Source: Firmicutes bacterium UBA3572 (GTDB taxonomy: Bacteria; Bacillota; Desulfotomaculia; Desulfotomaculales; Desulforudaceae). From it: a DNA stretch of 45,350 nucleotides. Under the pieces are notes generated by a model, which searched no databases, was not told the DNA's origin, and saw nothing but the letters and a program-made list of their open reading frames with translations. Below are positions 1 to 7,663 of this stretch, one piece after another. The stretch covers positions 1 to 45,350 of the forward strand of contig DFNH01000017.1 in NCBI GenBank assembly GCA_002375985.1, in the 5' to 3' direction. The translations under genes were made by a program, and so were the position numbers. Within the stretch, counting starts at the first letter, position 1; every line of letters starts with the position of its first letter.

Positions 1-407
1 CTGTAATTGCTATCGCAGCCCGGCAGCAGAGGCATGCGGGCCGCGCAGCGGCGGCGAAAGCCCTTGCCCTTCCTGCCTGCTGCAGGCAGGGACGGCGGCC
101 GGGCGAGATAGAGATAATAGCTTGGGGTGGTGTTCAGCCTGTTACCAACAAAATCTGTTACCAAAATTTAAAAGACCCCCTTTGAACCAGCCGATTTTGT
201 CTTGACTTGTGGGGGTCATTACGCTTATCTGTCTATGCATTTTTATATTGCCAAACACAGAAGGGCAAACTACGAAGGGTAAGTGGAGATACCGCGCGCC
301 AAAAATTTTTCATCAAGTCCTATCAACTATCTACTTTACCGATATCAAATGGTAGCGAAATCCTACTTAAGAATAATTTTGTAGGGGAAAGCATCCATAT
401 GGTACAG
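1..407. other. Gene-free left flank
   Basis: I see no convincing gene here. The first ~110 bases are GC-rich and contain a 19-bp perfect palindrome at 72-90 (9-bp arms, 1-nt centre). From about 120 the sequence becomes AT-rich and holds direct and inverted repeats (listed separately). It lies downstream of the nicotinate phosphoribosyltransferase gene and may include its transcription end or the remains of a mobile element. A 75-codon open frame from 207 has no recognisable domain and runs into the end of the opposite gene. Confidence 0.5.
139..217. repeat. Direct repeat CTGTTACCAA x2 with adjacent GACCCCC/GGGGGTC inverted repeat
   Basis: CTGTTACCAA occurs at 139-148 and 155-164, a 16-base period. 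GACCCCC at 174-180 is matched by GGGGGTC at 211-217. Repeated short sites next to an inverted repeat in an AT-rich, gene-free patch resemble the end of an insertion sequence (several IS families carry repeated transposase sites at their ends). No transposase is present, so this is only a possible remnant. Confidence 0.3.
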
Positions 408-1445
408 TTAGAGCAGTCTTTTCAGCCGCGGTGACGGCGTCAGCCCCGGAATGCGACCGCGCTTAGCCACGGGCCGCCCGTCAACCTCCTTAACGTCCAT
501 GGTCATATCGATCGGAGTAGCCGCCGCGATGTAACTACCCACCCCAAACACGTCCGCACCGGCCGCAGCCAGTTCGGCGATCCGGTCCGGGTTCAGCCCT
601 CCGGAAACCACGATCTGCACTCCTCCAAAGCCGGCCATTTTCAAGTACGCCTTAACTTCTTGTACCAATTCAGGCGTGACCCGGCCCCGCTCGGAAGGCG
701 TATCCAGGCGGACACCAAACAAACGGTCCTCCAGCGCCCGGGCAACGCGCAAGGTTTCCTCCACTTCGTCCTTAAAGGTATCCACCAGGATGATGACCGG
801 TGTATCGGGTGGCATGGCCTCCGGATACGCCCGGGCGACCTCCACCGTGTCGCCTACCACCAGGAAACAGGCGTGGGGCAGAGTACCCATAGGTTCACGT
901 CCGGCCAACTTGGCGCCGAGGACACAACTAGCCCCGTCCGCCCCGCCAATGATGGCCGCCCGTTCCATAACGGGTGCCACCGCGGGGTGGATATGCCGCG
1001 CACCAAAAGAGATCACCGGTTTCGGGCCCGCCGCCTCCTTGCAGGCCGCCGCGGCGGTCGCCCAACCACTGGAACTTGCCAGTATGCCCAAAAGTGCCGT
1101 CTCGTACAGCCCGTACGCGGCGTACGGTCCCCGGATCTGAAGAATCACCTCCTTTTCGGCAAAGCGTTCCCCCTCCGAGAGTGCCCAGACTTCCACATCT
1201 TTACCGGATAATAAGTATAAAGCTTCTTTCACCCCGCACAACACGCCGGCCCGGTTCGCGAATACCTCCGCCGCCACCAGCTTTCCGTCCAACCGGAGGT
1301 AACGCAGCACATCCAGGGACTTCGCAAAGTATATGTCCGTGGTCCAGCCGTTTAGGATTTCCGCGTGCGTAGCGGAGAAGAGACGTTCCCGGGAAACACT
1401 GTAATCGCGCAGATCCCAGGCGCTCGTCAGTTTCCGCTCCGCCAA
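408..1445 (-). CDS. pncB: Nicotinate phosphoribosyltransferase
   Basis: This 345-aa protein matches the short clostridial/thermophile form of nicotinate phosphoribosyltransferase, which converts nicotinate and PRPP to nicotinate mononucleotide in NAD salvage. Recognisable parts are the N-terminal segment with the FSATHAEIL stretch, the central SFGARHIHP motif, and a C-terminal TIM-barrel half with VVSGGLNPDRIAELAAAG and GVGSYI, which form the phosphoribosyl pocket in the related quinolinate/nicotinate transferases. The TTG start lies two bases past the ribH stop and has an AAGGGG ribosome site, so it is translated as the last gene of the riboflavin operon. Pairing of NAD salvage with flavin synthesis makes sense as joint redox-cofactor supply. 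The symbol is by function; the family is divergent from E. coli PncB. Confidence 0.88.
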   Translation of the reverse strand: MAERKLTSAWDLRDYSVSRERLFSATHAEILNGWTTDIYFAKSLDVLRYLRLDGKLVAAEVFANRAGVLCGVKEALYLLSGKDVEVWALSEGERFAEKEVILQIRGPYAAYGLYETALLGILASSSGWATAAAACKEAAGPKPVISFGARHIHPAVAPVMERAAIIGGADGASCVLGAKLAGREPMGTLPHACFLVVGDTVEVARAYPEAMPPDTPVIILVDTFKDEVEETLRVARALEDRLFGVRLDTPSERGRVTPELVQEVKAYLKMAGFGGVQIVVSGGLNPDRIAELAAAGADVFGVGSYIAAATPIDMTMDVKEVDGRPVAKRGRIPGLTPSPRLKRLL

Positions 1446-1446
1446 A

Positions 1447-1941
1447 TCAGGTCACCCCTTTGTCCGCCGTCTGGGATTCCATATTTCGCAACAGGTTTGC
1501 CATCTCGATGGCGCTCACCGCCGCCTGCCAACCCTTGTTTCCGGCTTTGGTGCCGGCGCGCTCAATGGCCTGTTCAATGGTATCAGCGGTGATCACACCG
1601 AAAATCACCGGAATACCGGTTTCCAGGCTTACTCGGGCCACGCCTTTGGCCACCTCGGAAGCGACGTACTCAAAGTGGGGGGTGCCGCCCCGAATTACCG
1701 TCCCAAGGCAGATTACCGCATCATACCGGTTCTTGGCCACCATCCGCCGGGCTACCACCGGGATTTCAAAAGCCCCCGGCACCCAAGCCACTTCTACATC
1801 ATCTTCCGCAACGCCGTGCCGTATCAACGCGTCCATAGCCCCGGAAAGAAGTTTTTGGGTAATAAACTCGTTGAAACGCCCCACTACGATCCCGAAACGC
1901 AGGCCTTCGCCGACCAGGTGTCCTTCGTAAACGCGCGCCAC
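1447..1941 (-). CDS. ribH: 6,7-dimethyl-8-ribityllumazine synthase
   Basis: Lumazine synthase condenses 5-amino-6-ribitylaminouracil with 3,4-dihydroxy-2-butanone 4-phosphate, the penultimate step of riboflavin synthesis, usually in a 60-mer shell. The family landmarks are all present: GIVVGRFNEFIT near the N-terminus, WVPGAFEIP, a CLGTVIRGGTPHFEYV substrate segment, and GNKGWQAA at the C-terminus. I place the start at a GTG (164 aa) with AAGGAG ten bases upstream; an ATG 27 bases further upstream (173 aa) is possible but adds residues the family lacks. It follows ribBA and is translationally close to the nicotinate phosphoribosyltransferase gene. Confidence 0.95.
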   Translation of the reverse strand: MARVYEGHLVGEGLRFGIVVGRFNEFITQKLLSGAMDALIRHGVAEDDVEVAWVPGAFEIPVVARRMVAKNRYDAVICLGTVIRGGTPHFEYVASEVAKGVARVSLETGIPVIFGVITADTIEQAIERAGTKAGNKGWQAAVSAIEMANLLRNMESQTADKGVT

Positions 1942-1996
1942 TCCTACCACGCTCCTTACTCCCATCATCTTAGCATTTTATTATGGACACTTTGGT

Positions 1997-3208
1997 CTAA
2001 TCGGTAAGTGTCAGCAGATGTCCCAGTTTTTTCTTTTTGGTAGACAGATAGAAACCGTTTTCCGGTCCCGGCGGCACTTCGAGTGGAACACGTTCTACCA
2101 CCTTCAAACCGTGCCCTTCTAAACCCGCGATTTTTCGCGGATTATTGGTCATGATCCGCAGTTTAGTAAGACCCAGGTCAGAGAGAATTTGCGCCCCGAT
2201 ACCGTAATCCCGCAGGTCAGGAGGAAAACCCAGAGCTTCGTTGGCCTCAACGGTATCCTTGCCTTTATCCTGGAGTTCGTAAGCCCGGATCTTGTTTAAG
2301 ATGCCGATCCCCCGGCCCTCCTGCCGCATGTAAAGAAGTACCCCCGTCCCCTCGCTTTCGATCTGCCGCAGGGCTTGGGCGATCTGGTTACCGCAATCGC
2401 ACCGCAGGGAACCAAAAACATCCCCGGTAAGACACTCGGAATGCACCCGGACAAGGGGCGCCTCGGTCTGACGGAGGTCCCCCTTCACTAAGGCCAGATG
2501 CCCTTTCCCGTCCAACAGGCTTTCGTAGGCGTAGATGGTGAATTCACCGTAACGCGTGGGCAGTTTGGCGGTGCCCACCAGCCGCACCAGCTTCTCCGTG
2601 CAGCGGCGGTAGCGGATCAGGTCGGCGATGGTAATGATCTTCAGGCCGTGCTCCCGCACGAACTCCATCAACTCGGGCACCCGGGCCATCGTGCCGTCTT
2701 CCTTCATCACTTCGCAGATTACGCCGGCCGGATAAAGACCGGCCAGCTTGGCCAGGTCCACGGCCGCTTCGGTGTGTCCGGCCCGGCGGAGTACGCCGCC
2801 CTCCTTGGCCCGTAGCGGAAAGACATGACCAGGCCGCCTTAAGTCATCCGGCTTGGTTTCCGGGTCGATTATTTTACGTACGGTGTAAGCCCGCTCGTGC
2901 GCCGAGATCCCGGTAGTGGTCCCGACGGCGTCCACCGAAACCGTAAAAGCCGTGGCATGCGGATCGGTGTTATTCGTTACCATCGGATCGAGATCCAGTT
3001 CCTCGGCCCGGCGCCCGGTAATCGGTACGCACACCAGGCCCCGCGCGTGCGTAACCATAAAATTTATGGCCTCAGGAGTAACTTTTTCGGCGGCCATAAC
3101 CAGATCGCCCTCGTTCTCCCGATCTTCGTCGTCCACCACCACCACCATCTTTCCCTGACGGAAGTCCTCGATCGCTTCCTCGATTGTATTGAACCCGAAC
3201 TTCTCCAC
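1997..3208 (-). CDS. ribBA: Bifunctional 3,4-dihydroxy-2-butanone 4-phosphate synthase / GTP cyclohydrolase II
   Basis: This 403-aa fusion supplies both starting materials of riboflavin. The N-terminal half (about residues 1-200) is the RibB domain with the DDEDRENEGDLV acidic metal/substrate motif. The C-terminal half is GTP cyclohydrolase II, with zinc cysteines in ECLTGDVFGSLRCDCGNQ and the RQEGRGIGI motif. The start is a GTG behind GGGGGAGAGG. It lies between ribE and ribH in a single minus-strand operon. Length and domain order are standard for Firmicutes. Confidence 0.97.
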   Translation of the reverse strand: MEKFGFNTIEEAIEDFRQGKMVVVVDDEDRENEGDLVMAAEKVTPEAINFMVTHARGLVCVPITGRRAEELDLDPMVTNNTDPHATAFTVSVDAVGTTTGISAHERAYTVRKIIDPETKPDDLRRPGHVFPLRAKEGGVLRRAGHTEAAVDLAKLAGLYPAGVICEVMKEDGTMARVPELMEFVREHGLKIITIADLIRYRRCTEKLVRLVGTAKLPTRYGEFTIYAYESLLDGKGHLALVKGDLRQTEAPLVRVHSECLTGDVFGSLRCDCGNQIAQALRQIESEGTGVLLYMRQEGRGIGILNKIRAYELQDKGKDTVEANEALGFPPDLRDYGIGAQILSDLGLTKLRIMTNNPRKIAGLEGHGLKVVERVPLEVPPGPENGFYLSTKKKKLGHLLTLTD

Positions 3209-3258
3209 GGCCCTCTCCCCCAGCGTTTCCTAGTTTTTCCACAGCGCTGTAACCGGGT

Positions 3259-3903
3259 CTATAAAAAACCGTGGCGCGCCAAAAAACCAACATCCAATCT
3301 GCTGTTGGTCTCGCGGTGCGCTCCAAGCATTCTTTCCACGTATTTGGCGATCATGTCCGCTTCCAGGTTTACCCGATCGCCAACCTGCTTGAATCCCAGG
3401 GTGGTCATCGCCGCGGTATGCGGAATGATCGATACCCGGAAGGACTCCGCGTCAAGATCGACCACGGTCAGGCTAATGCCATCCACCGCTACCGAGCCCT
3501 TTTCGATAACGTAACGCAAGACCGTTTCGGGAGCTCGGATCCGGAACACCTGGGCAATGCCGCGTGCATCGCGTCCAACGATGGTTCCCACCCCGTCCAC
3601 GTGCCCGCTGACCAGGTGCCCGCCGAGCCGCTCCCCTAGCCGCAGGGCCCGCTCCAGGTTGACCCGGTCGCCGGGGCGGAGCTCTCCCAGGTTTGTGCGG
3701 CGCAAGGTTTCCGCCATCACATCAGCCACAAAACGGCCGGTGCCGAACTCGGCCACCGTAAGGCAGACACCGTTAACAGCGATACTATCACCAAGGCGGA
3801 CATCCTCCAACACCGTACGAGCTTCGATGTACAGTCGGGCCGATTCCACACCACGGTCAGTCCGCACAAGCCTGCCCAATTCCTCGATGATCCCGGTGAA
3901 CAT
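3259..3903 (-). CDS. ribE: Riboflavin synthase, alpha chain
   Basis: Riboflavin synthase dismutates two lumazine molecules into riboflavin and the RibH substrate. The protein (214 aa from the chosen start) shows the two-fold internal repeat of the family: MFTGIIEELG and GERLGGHLVSGHVDG in the first barrel, and KGSVAVDGISLTVV in the second. The open frame extends 60 codons further upstream inside ribD, but MFTGI is the near-universal N-terminus, so I start at 3903. That leaves a 47-base overlap with the end of ribD, suggesting translational coupling. Confidence 0.95.
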   Translation of the reverse strand: MFTGIIEELGRLVRTDRGVESARLYIEARTVLEDVRLGDSIAVNGVCLTVAEFGTGRFVADVMAETLRRTNLGELRPGDRVNLERALRLGERLGGHLVSGHVDGVGTIVGRDARGIAQVFRIRAPETVLRYVIEKGSVAVDGISLTVVDLDAESFRVSIIPHTAAMTTLGFKQVGDRVNLEADMIAKYVERMLGAHRETNSRLDVGFLARHGFL

Positions 3904-5002
3904 CCGTGCGTCCCTCCTTTGCGGGGTAGCCCTCAATGCAAACATCATCCCCCAGATGGAGACGGCGCACCCGTTCCAAACAAAGGGCCTCGGACATCTG
4001 GGCGATACCGCGGCCGGCCACCGCCCCGGGGGCGTCGACCCCGCCAATGATCTTGGGCGCCACGAACCAGTGGATCTTGTCAACTAGGCCGGCTTCCACA
4101 AAGGAGGCATGCACCGCAGCGCCGCCCTCTACCAGCACGCTGCAAATCTCCCTGGCAGCCAATTCACGAAGCAACACCCCTAGATCAACCCTGGGGCCTG
4201 CCCCGCAACGGATCACTTCGGCGCCCTGGCGCTTCAGTTCAGTCAGCCGGGCTTCCGGGGCCCGTTCGGTCGTAGCCACGACGACCGGCGCGGTCGAATC
4301 CACGGTCACCACCCGGGCCGTTACTGGAAGCCGCGCCGTGCTGTCCAGCACAATCCGCACCGGATCGCGACCCCCCTCGGGCAGGCGTGTAGTCAGGGAC
4401 GGATCGTCTTGCAACACGGTGCCCAGTCCCACTAAAATGGCATCGTAGACGTCCCGTAGCCGGTGCGCGTACAACCGGGCCTCTTTACCGGTGATCCAAC
4501 GGGAATCCCCCGTGCGGGTGGCAATCTTCCCGTCCAGACTCACCGCCGCCTTCAGAGCGACGAACGGCATTCGGGCCGTAATGTACTTCAGGTAAACCTC
4601 ATTAACTAAAGTGGCCTCATCCCGCAGCACACCCTCCACAACCTCGATACCGGCTTCCCGCAGCCGCGCCACTCCTTTGCCCGCTACCTTGGGATTGGGA
4701 TCTCGCATGGCCACGACAACCCGGCGTACGCCGGCCGCAATCACCGCCTCGGTGCAAGGACCGGTGCGCCCGTAGTGACAGCACGGTTCCAAGGTTACGT
4801 AAAGCGTAGCGCCCCGGGCCGCCTCCCCGGCCTGTCGCAAAGCCTCTACTTCGGCGTGGGGTTGGCCCGCCCGGGCGTGGAACCCCTGGCCAACAATTTC
4901 GCCCCCGCGGACCACCACCGCACCTACCATCGGATTTGGACTGGTTCGTCCCCGGGCCCGTACGGCCAGATCCAAAGCCATCCGCATGTATTCTTGGTCC
5001 AT
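3857..5002 (-). CDS. ribD: Bifunctional diaminohydroxyphosphoribosylaminopyrimidine deaminase / 5-amino-6-(5-phosphoribosylamino)uracil reductase
   Basis: RibD carries out the second and third steps of riboflavin synthesis. The N-terminal deaminase domain has the zinc ligands HAE (residues 49-51) and PCC...GPC (73-83). The C-terminal reductase domain contains SLDGKIATRTGDSRWITG and a late VEGGAAVHASF motif. At 381 aa the length is usual. The ATG follows a good GCAGGAGG site. It is the first gene of the rib operon, with a strong promoter about 100 bases upstream. The last 15 codons overlap ribE. Confidence 0.96.
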   Translation of the reverse strand: MDQEYMRMALDLAVRARGRTSPNPMVGAVVVRGGEIVGQGFHARAGQPHAEVEALRQAGEAARGATLYVTLEPCCHYGRTGPCTEAVIAAGVRRVVVAMRDPNPKVAGKGVARLREAGIEVVEGVLRDEATLVNEVYLKYITARMPFVALKAAVSLDGKIATRTGDSRWITGKEARLYAHRLRDVYDAILVGLGTVLQDDPSLTTRLPEGGRDPVRIVLDSTARLPVTARVVTVDSTAPVVVATTERAPEARLTELKRQGAEVIRCGAGPRVDLGVLLRELAAREICSVLVEGGAAVHASFVEAGLVDKIHWFVAPKIIGGVDAPGAVAGRGIAQMSEALCLERVRRLHLGDDVCIEGYPAKEGRTDVHRDHRGIGQACAD

Positions 5003-5026
5003 GGGGTCGCCTCCTGCATAATAACG

Positions 5027-5061
5027 AAAAAGCCGACCTCCTGCCGACTCTTGCTCCGGCT
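5027..5061 (-). terminator. Terminator-like hairpin in the ribD leader (possible attenuator)
   Basis: In the transcript AGCCGG (5056-5061) can pair with TCGGCU (5031-5036), which runs straight into a U5 tract at 5027-5031, just before the ribD ribosome site. AGCCGG can instead pair with an internal GUCGGC copy, and an upstream CCUGCC can pair with GGCAGG lying in the loop. Competing pairings followed by a U tract suggest attenuation. The stem is short with a large loop, so this is tentative. Confidence 0.4.
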
Positions 5062-5110
5062 GTTACTTGTGCTACCCTTAAAAGGCAGGTACCGTACCAA
5101 GGTTCGATTA

Positions 5111-5140
5111 ATTATAGGCTCATCCGAAATGTACTGTCAA
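5111..5140 (-). promoter_or_regulatory. Sigma-A promoter of the rib operon
   Basis: On the minus strand a perfect TTGACA (5135-5140) and a perfect TATAAT (5111-5116) are separated by 18 bases. Transcription would begin near 5104, giving a leader of about 100 nt before ribD. The promoter lies just downstream of the small 66-aa gene, so rib expression need not depend on moaA transcription. Confidence 0.8.
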
Positions 5141-5154
5141 GAAAGGCTGCGCCG

Positions 5155-5355
5155 TCACCCAAACCGCGCCACCTTAGTCCCACAGTATAAGCAGAGCCGG
5201 GAACAGTTGCGGATCCTAATACCGCTCTGCCAGTACCCGCATAGCCGGCAGGCAACCGCAACGTATGGAAACCCGGCGGAGCCAACGGTCGCCAGTGCAC
5301 TAGGTCGAGAAAAGTCAACAAGGGCCGGGGTGTTCTGCCGCACAGAAACAAGCAT
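5155..5355 (-). CDS. Small CxxC protein (66 aa), function unknown
   Basis: I do not recognise this protein. The ATG sits two bases after the moaA stop, and the ribosome site AGGAGG is formed by the last codons of moaA, so it is probably co-translated with moaA. The C-terminal half has paired cysteines, CRLC at about 36-39 and CSRLCLYC at about 51-58, followed by GTK, which looks like a small zinc-ribbon or metal site. There is no signal peptide or membrane segment. Being cotranscribed with moaA under the molybdenum-cofactor riboswitch suggests a role near that cofactor, but this is inference. A competing frame over the same bases has no ribosome site and low-complexity composition. Confidence 0.5.
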   Translation of the reverse strand: MLVSVRQNTPALVDFSRPSALATVGSAGFPYVAVACRLCGYWQSGIRIRNCSRLCLYCGTKVARFG

Positions 5356-5357
5356 AA

Positions 5358-6332
5358 TCAGCCTCCTATTTGGGACATCAGGCGGTCCTGCACCGGAATG
5401 ATTGTATGTTCGGGGTGTCCTTGGGGTTTGCGAGCGACCGCCTTCACCAGAATACGGATGATTTCATCATCGTCCGCACCCCGGGCAAGGGCACCGGCCA
5501 GGTCAATTTCTTCCCCGTTGCAAAGGCAGGGACGTAAGGTACCGGCCGCCGTCAGCCGTATACGGTTGCAGGAGGCGCAGAAGTAGCCGCTAAGCGGCGC
5601 GATAAAACCCACAGACCCGGCGAAACCGGGCACCGTCCAACAACGCGCCGGCCCGGACCCGTCTCCCGGTTTCACCGGCTGTAGCGTACCGTACCGGTTG
5701 ATGATAATCTGCCGGATTTGCTCGGCCGGCACCAGGCGGTCCAACGCCCAGGCGCTACTGGGACCGATAGGCATTATCTCGATAAACCGTACGTGCAAGG
5801 GTAGGTCCTCGGCCAGGCGGGCAAATGCCAGCACCTCGTCGTCGTTGACCCCCCGCATCACCACCATGTTTAACTTCACCGGGTGCAGGTCGAGCGCCAG
5901 CGCAGCCTCTACGCCGGCCCAAGCCCGGGACCAATCGCCGCTTCCGGTAATCTCGCGAAAACGATCGGCACGCAAAGTATCCAGACTGATGTTCACCCGC
6001 TTCAGCCCGGCCGCTTTCAGCGCTGCCGCCCGGGAAGAAAGCAGGCAACCGTTGGTGGTCAGCGCAATGTCATCGATCTCCGGAATCTCAGCCAGGGCAC
6101 CCACCAGTTCGACCACATCAGAACGCATCAGAGGTTCGCCGCCGGTCAGCCGAACCTTGCGGAGGCCGATCCGAGCCCCGGCGCGGATCACGCGTATCAG
6201 GTCATCCAGCGGCAGTCCGTCGCCCACGGACGACTGGCCTTCAGCCGGCCGGCAGTAAAAGCATTTCAGGTTGCACCGTTCGGTGAGCGAGACACGCAGG
6301 TAAGTAATCTGCCGTTCAAAACCGTCACGCAC
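5358..6332 (-). CDS. moaA: GTP 3',8-cyclase (molybdenum cofactor biosynthesis protein A)
   Basis: MoaA is a radical-SAM enzyme that converts GTP to 3',8-cyclo-GTP, the first step of molybdopterin synthesis. The N-terminal radical-SAM cluster is CNLKCFYC (cysteines 20, 24 and 27), followed by RLTGGEPL. The C-terminal cluster has CASCNRIRLTAAGTLRPC. I choose the GTG at 6332 (324 aa), which has AGGGGG seven bases upstream and matches the usual N-terminus. The longer reading from an ATG at 6371 begins directly after a terminator U tract with no ribosome site. It lies behind a Moco riboswitch, so it is probably repressed when cofactor is plentiful. The usual C-terminal GG is present (QIGG). Confidence 0.95.
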   Translation of the reverse strand: MRDGFERQITYLRVSLTERCNLKCFYCRPAEGQSSVGDGLPLDDLIRVIRAGARIGLRKVRLTGGEPLMRSDVVELVGALAEIPEIDDIALTTNGCLLSSRAAALKAAGLKRVNISLDTLRADRFREITGSGDWSRAWAGVEAALALDLHPVKLNMVVMRGVNDDEVLAFARLAEDLPLHVRFIEIMPIGPSSAWALDRLVPAEQIRQIIINRYGTLQPVKPGDGSGPARCWTVPGFAGSVGFIAPLSGYFCASCNRIRLTAAGTLRPCLCNGEEIDLAGALARGADDDEIIRILVKAVARKPQGHPEHTIIPVQDRLMSQIGG

Positions 6333-6376
6333 CGTGGACACCCCCTGCCAGACCGCCCGCATCAGCCGCATGAAAC

Positions 6377-6414
6377 AAAAAAGCGGACCATCTGCCTTTA
6401 CTAAGCAGGTCCGT
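6377..6414 (-). terminator. Intrinsic terminator of the Moco riboswitch
   Basis: On the minus strand ACGGACCTGC (6405-6414) pairs with a GCA...GGTCCGC arm ending at 6383, followed by six T at 6377-6382. It lies between the riboswitch aptamer and the moaA start, the position expected for a transcription-off expression platform. Confidence 0.8.
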
Positions 6415-6427
6415 CGTCAGATACAAA

Positions 6428-6540
6428 ACGCCCACCATCCTTTCCGCCGGGAGGCACGCCGGTTTCCCACCGTACCCTAACGGCCTGGAACCATAGCTCA
6501 AGCAAAAGCCTTAGGTTGCCAGGCTCGGAGGTGTAAGACT
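6428..6540 (-). promoter_or_regulatory. Molybdenum/tungsten cofactor riboswitch
   Basis: The minus-strand leader of moaA contains hallmarks of the Moco RNA motif. The P2 pairing is CCTGG with CCAGG (from CGAGCCTGG near 6519-6526 to TTCCAGGC near 6483-6490). The most conserved block, CCTCCCG followed after a few bases by GGAAAGG (about 6438-6455), also occurs in the E. coli moaA leader. A terminator follows. Established knowledge: this RNA senses molybdenum or tungsten cofactor. Boundaries are approximate. Confidence 0.87.
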
Positions 6541-6602
6541 TGCTTTGCACTTCGCCATTTCCTGGCCATTCTCCTGCCTGCGACATAAAAAAGCATTTCC
6601 GA

Positions 6603-6636
6603 CAAAGATAAATAAGCCCGGAAGTCGTATCCGGGC
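6603..6636 (-). terminator. Terminator after the slipin gene
   Basis: GCCCGGA (6630-6636 read on minus) and TCCGGGC (6616-6622) form a 7-bp stem with a 7-nt loop, followed by TTATTTAT. It separates the slipin/NfeD pair from the moaA leader. Confidence 0.65.
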
Positions 6637-6657
6637 AAAAAACCAACTGGTGCTTCT

Positions 6658-7464
6658 TTACTTATTAGCTGTTTCATCCGCTTTAGCCGTTTCATCCGCT
6701 TTAGGCGGCGTCAGAAAGCGCTCCATAAGTGTCCGCATCAGTTCCACCGGGACCGGGAACACCACCGTGTTCGACTTCTCGCCGGCGATCTCGGTCAGGG
6801 TCTGCAAGTAACGTAACTGCATCGCCGCCGGGTGCTGCCCGAGAATGGCCGCGGCTTCGGCCAGCTTGCGGGAGGCCTGGTACTCACCATCGGCGTGGAT
6901 GATCTTCGCCCGGCGTTCCCGCTCGGCGGCGGCCTGTGCGGCCATCGCCCGCTGCAGGCCCTGCGGCAACTCCACGTCCCGTACCTCAACCAAGGTCACC
7001 TTCACACCCCAGGGTTCCGTGCCCTCATCGATGATCTTCTGCAGCCGCTGGTTGATCTGGTCACGCTGGGCCAGGAGTTCGTCCAACTCACTCTGGCCGA
7101 GCACACTCCGCAAGGTGGTCTGCGCCAACTGCGAAGTGGCCCGGATGTGATCGACAACCTTCAGCACGGCGTTCCCCGGATCGACAACCCGAAAGTAAAT
7201 TACGGCGTTGACCTTTACGGTCACGTTATCCCGGGTGATCGCCTCCTGGGTCGGCACATCGGCGGTTATCACCCGGAGGTCGACCTTCTCCATCCGTTCG
7301 ATGATGGGGATGATAAAGAAAAGACCCGGGCCGCGAGCACCGACAAACCGCCCCAACCGGAAGATAACGCCCCGCTCGTACTCCTGCACAATGCGGATGG
7401 CCGATGACAGGAACATGATCGCCAGGGCAATTAATACGCCCCAGAAAAGAAGGAAATCCAACAT
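6658..7464 (-). CDS. Slipin (stomatin/SPFH-family membrane protein)
   Basis: This 268-aa protein has one N-terminal membrane helix (about residues 3-25) followed by an SPFH domain (VQEYERGVIFRLGRF, GLFFIIPIIERMEKVDLR) and a helical region rich in Ala, Glu and Arg (AAQAAAERERRAKIIHADGE) that oligomerises in this family. Slipins form membrane scaffolds and in prokaryotes are typically encoded beside an NfeD membrane protease, which may cleave their C-terminus. That is the arrangement here, with the NfeD gene upstream on the same strand. The C-terminus ends in a short repeat, PPKADETAKADETANK. The ATG has an AGGAGGG site. Confidence 0.9.
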   Translation of the reverse strand: MLDFLLFWGVLIALAIMFLSSAIRIVQEYERGVIFRLGRFVGARGPGLFFIIPIIERMEKVDLRVITADVPTQEAITRDNVTVKVNAVIYFRVVDPGNAVLKVVDHIRATSQLAQTTLRSVLGQSELDELLAQRDQINQRLQKIIDEGTEPWGVKVTLVEVRDVELPQGLQRAMAAQAAAERERRAKIIHADGEYQASRKLAEAAAILGQHPAAMQLRYLQTLTEIAGEKSNTVVFPVPVELMRTLMERFLTPPKADETAKADETANK

Positions 7465-7663
7465 CTTTTGTCCCTCCTAGCTCAATATTTTGTGGTTAGA
7501 CCTCCGGTTTTCTTGAACTTTCAGCCAATTTCAAGTCTTAAAAAAAATAAATCGCAGCGACCAGAAAGGTCCGGAAAACTGCCCTTTTTTGGATATATGC
7601 GTAAGAAGTATTGGAGACATTATAGCGCATATCTTAACAGCTCTCAAGGAAAGTCCAACACCT

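Noticed and set aside
207..434. 75-codon plus-strand open frame
   Set aside because: No ribosome site, no recognisable domain, and its end overlaps the well-supported nicotinate phosphoribosyltransferase gene.
5112..5351. Alternative 79-codon frame downstream of moaA
   Set aside because: It overlaps the 66-aa frame, has no ribosome site of its own, and extends over the rib promoter.
5003..5357. FMN riboswitch upstream of ribD
   Set aside because: Searched both the leader and the preceding gene by eye for the conserved AGGGTGAAATTCCC and related blocks; none present.
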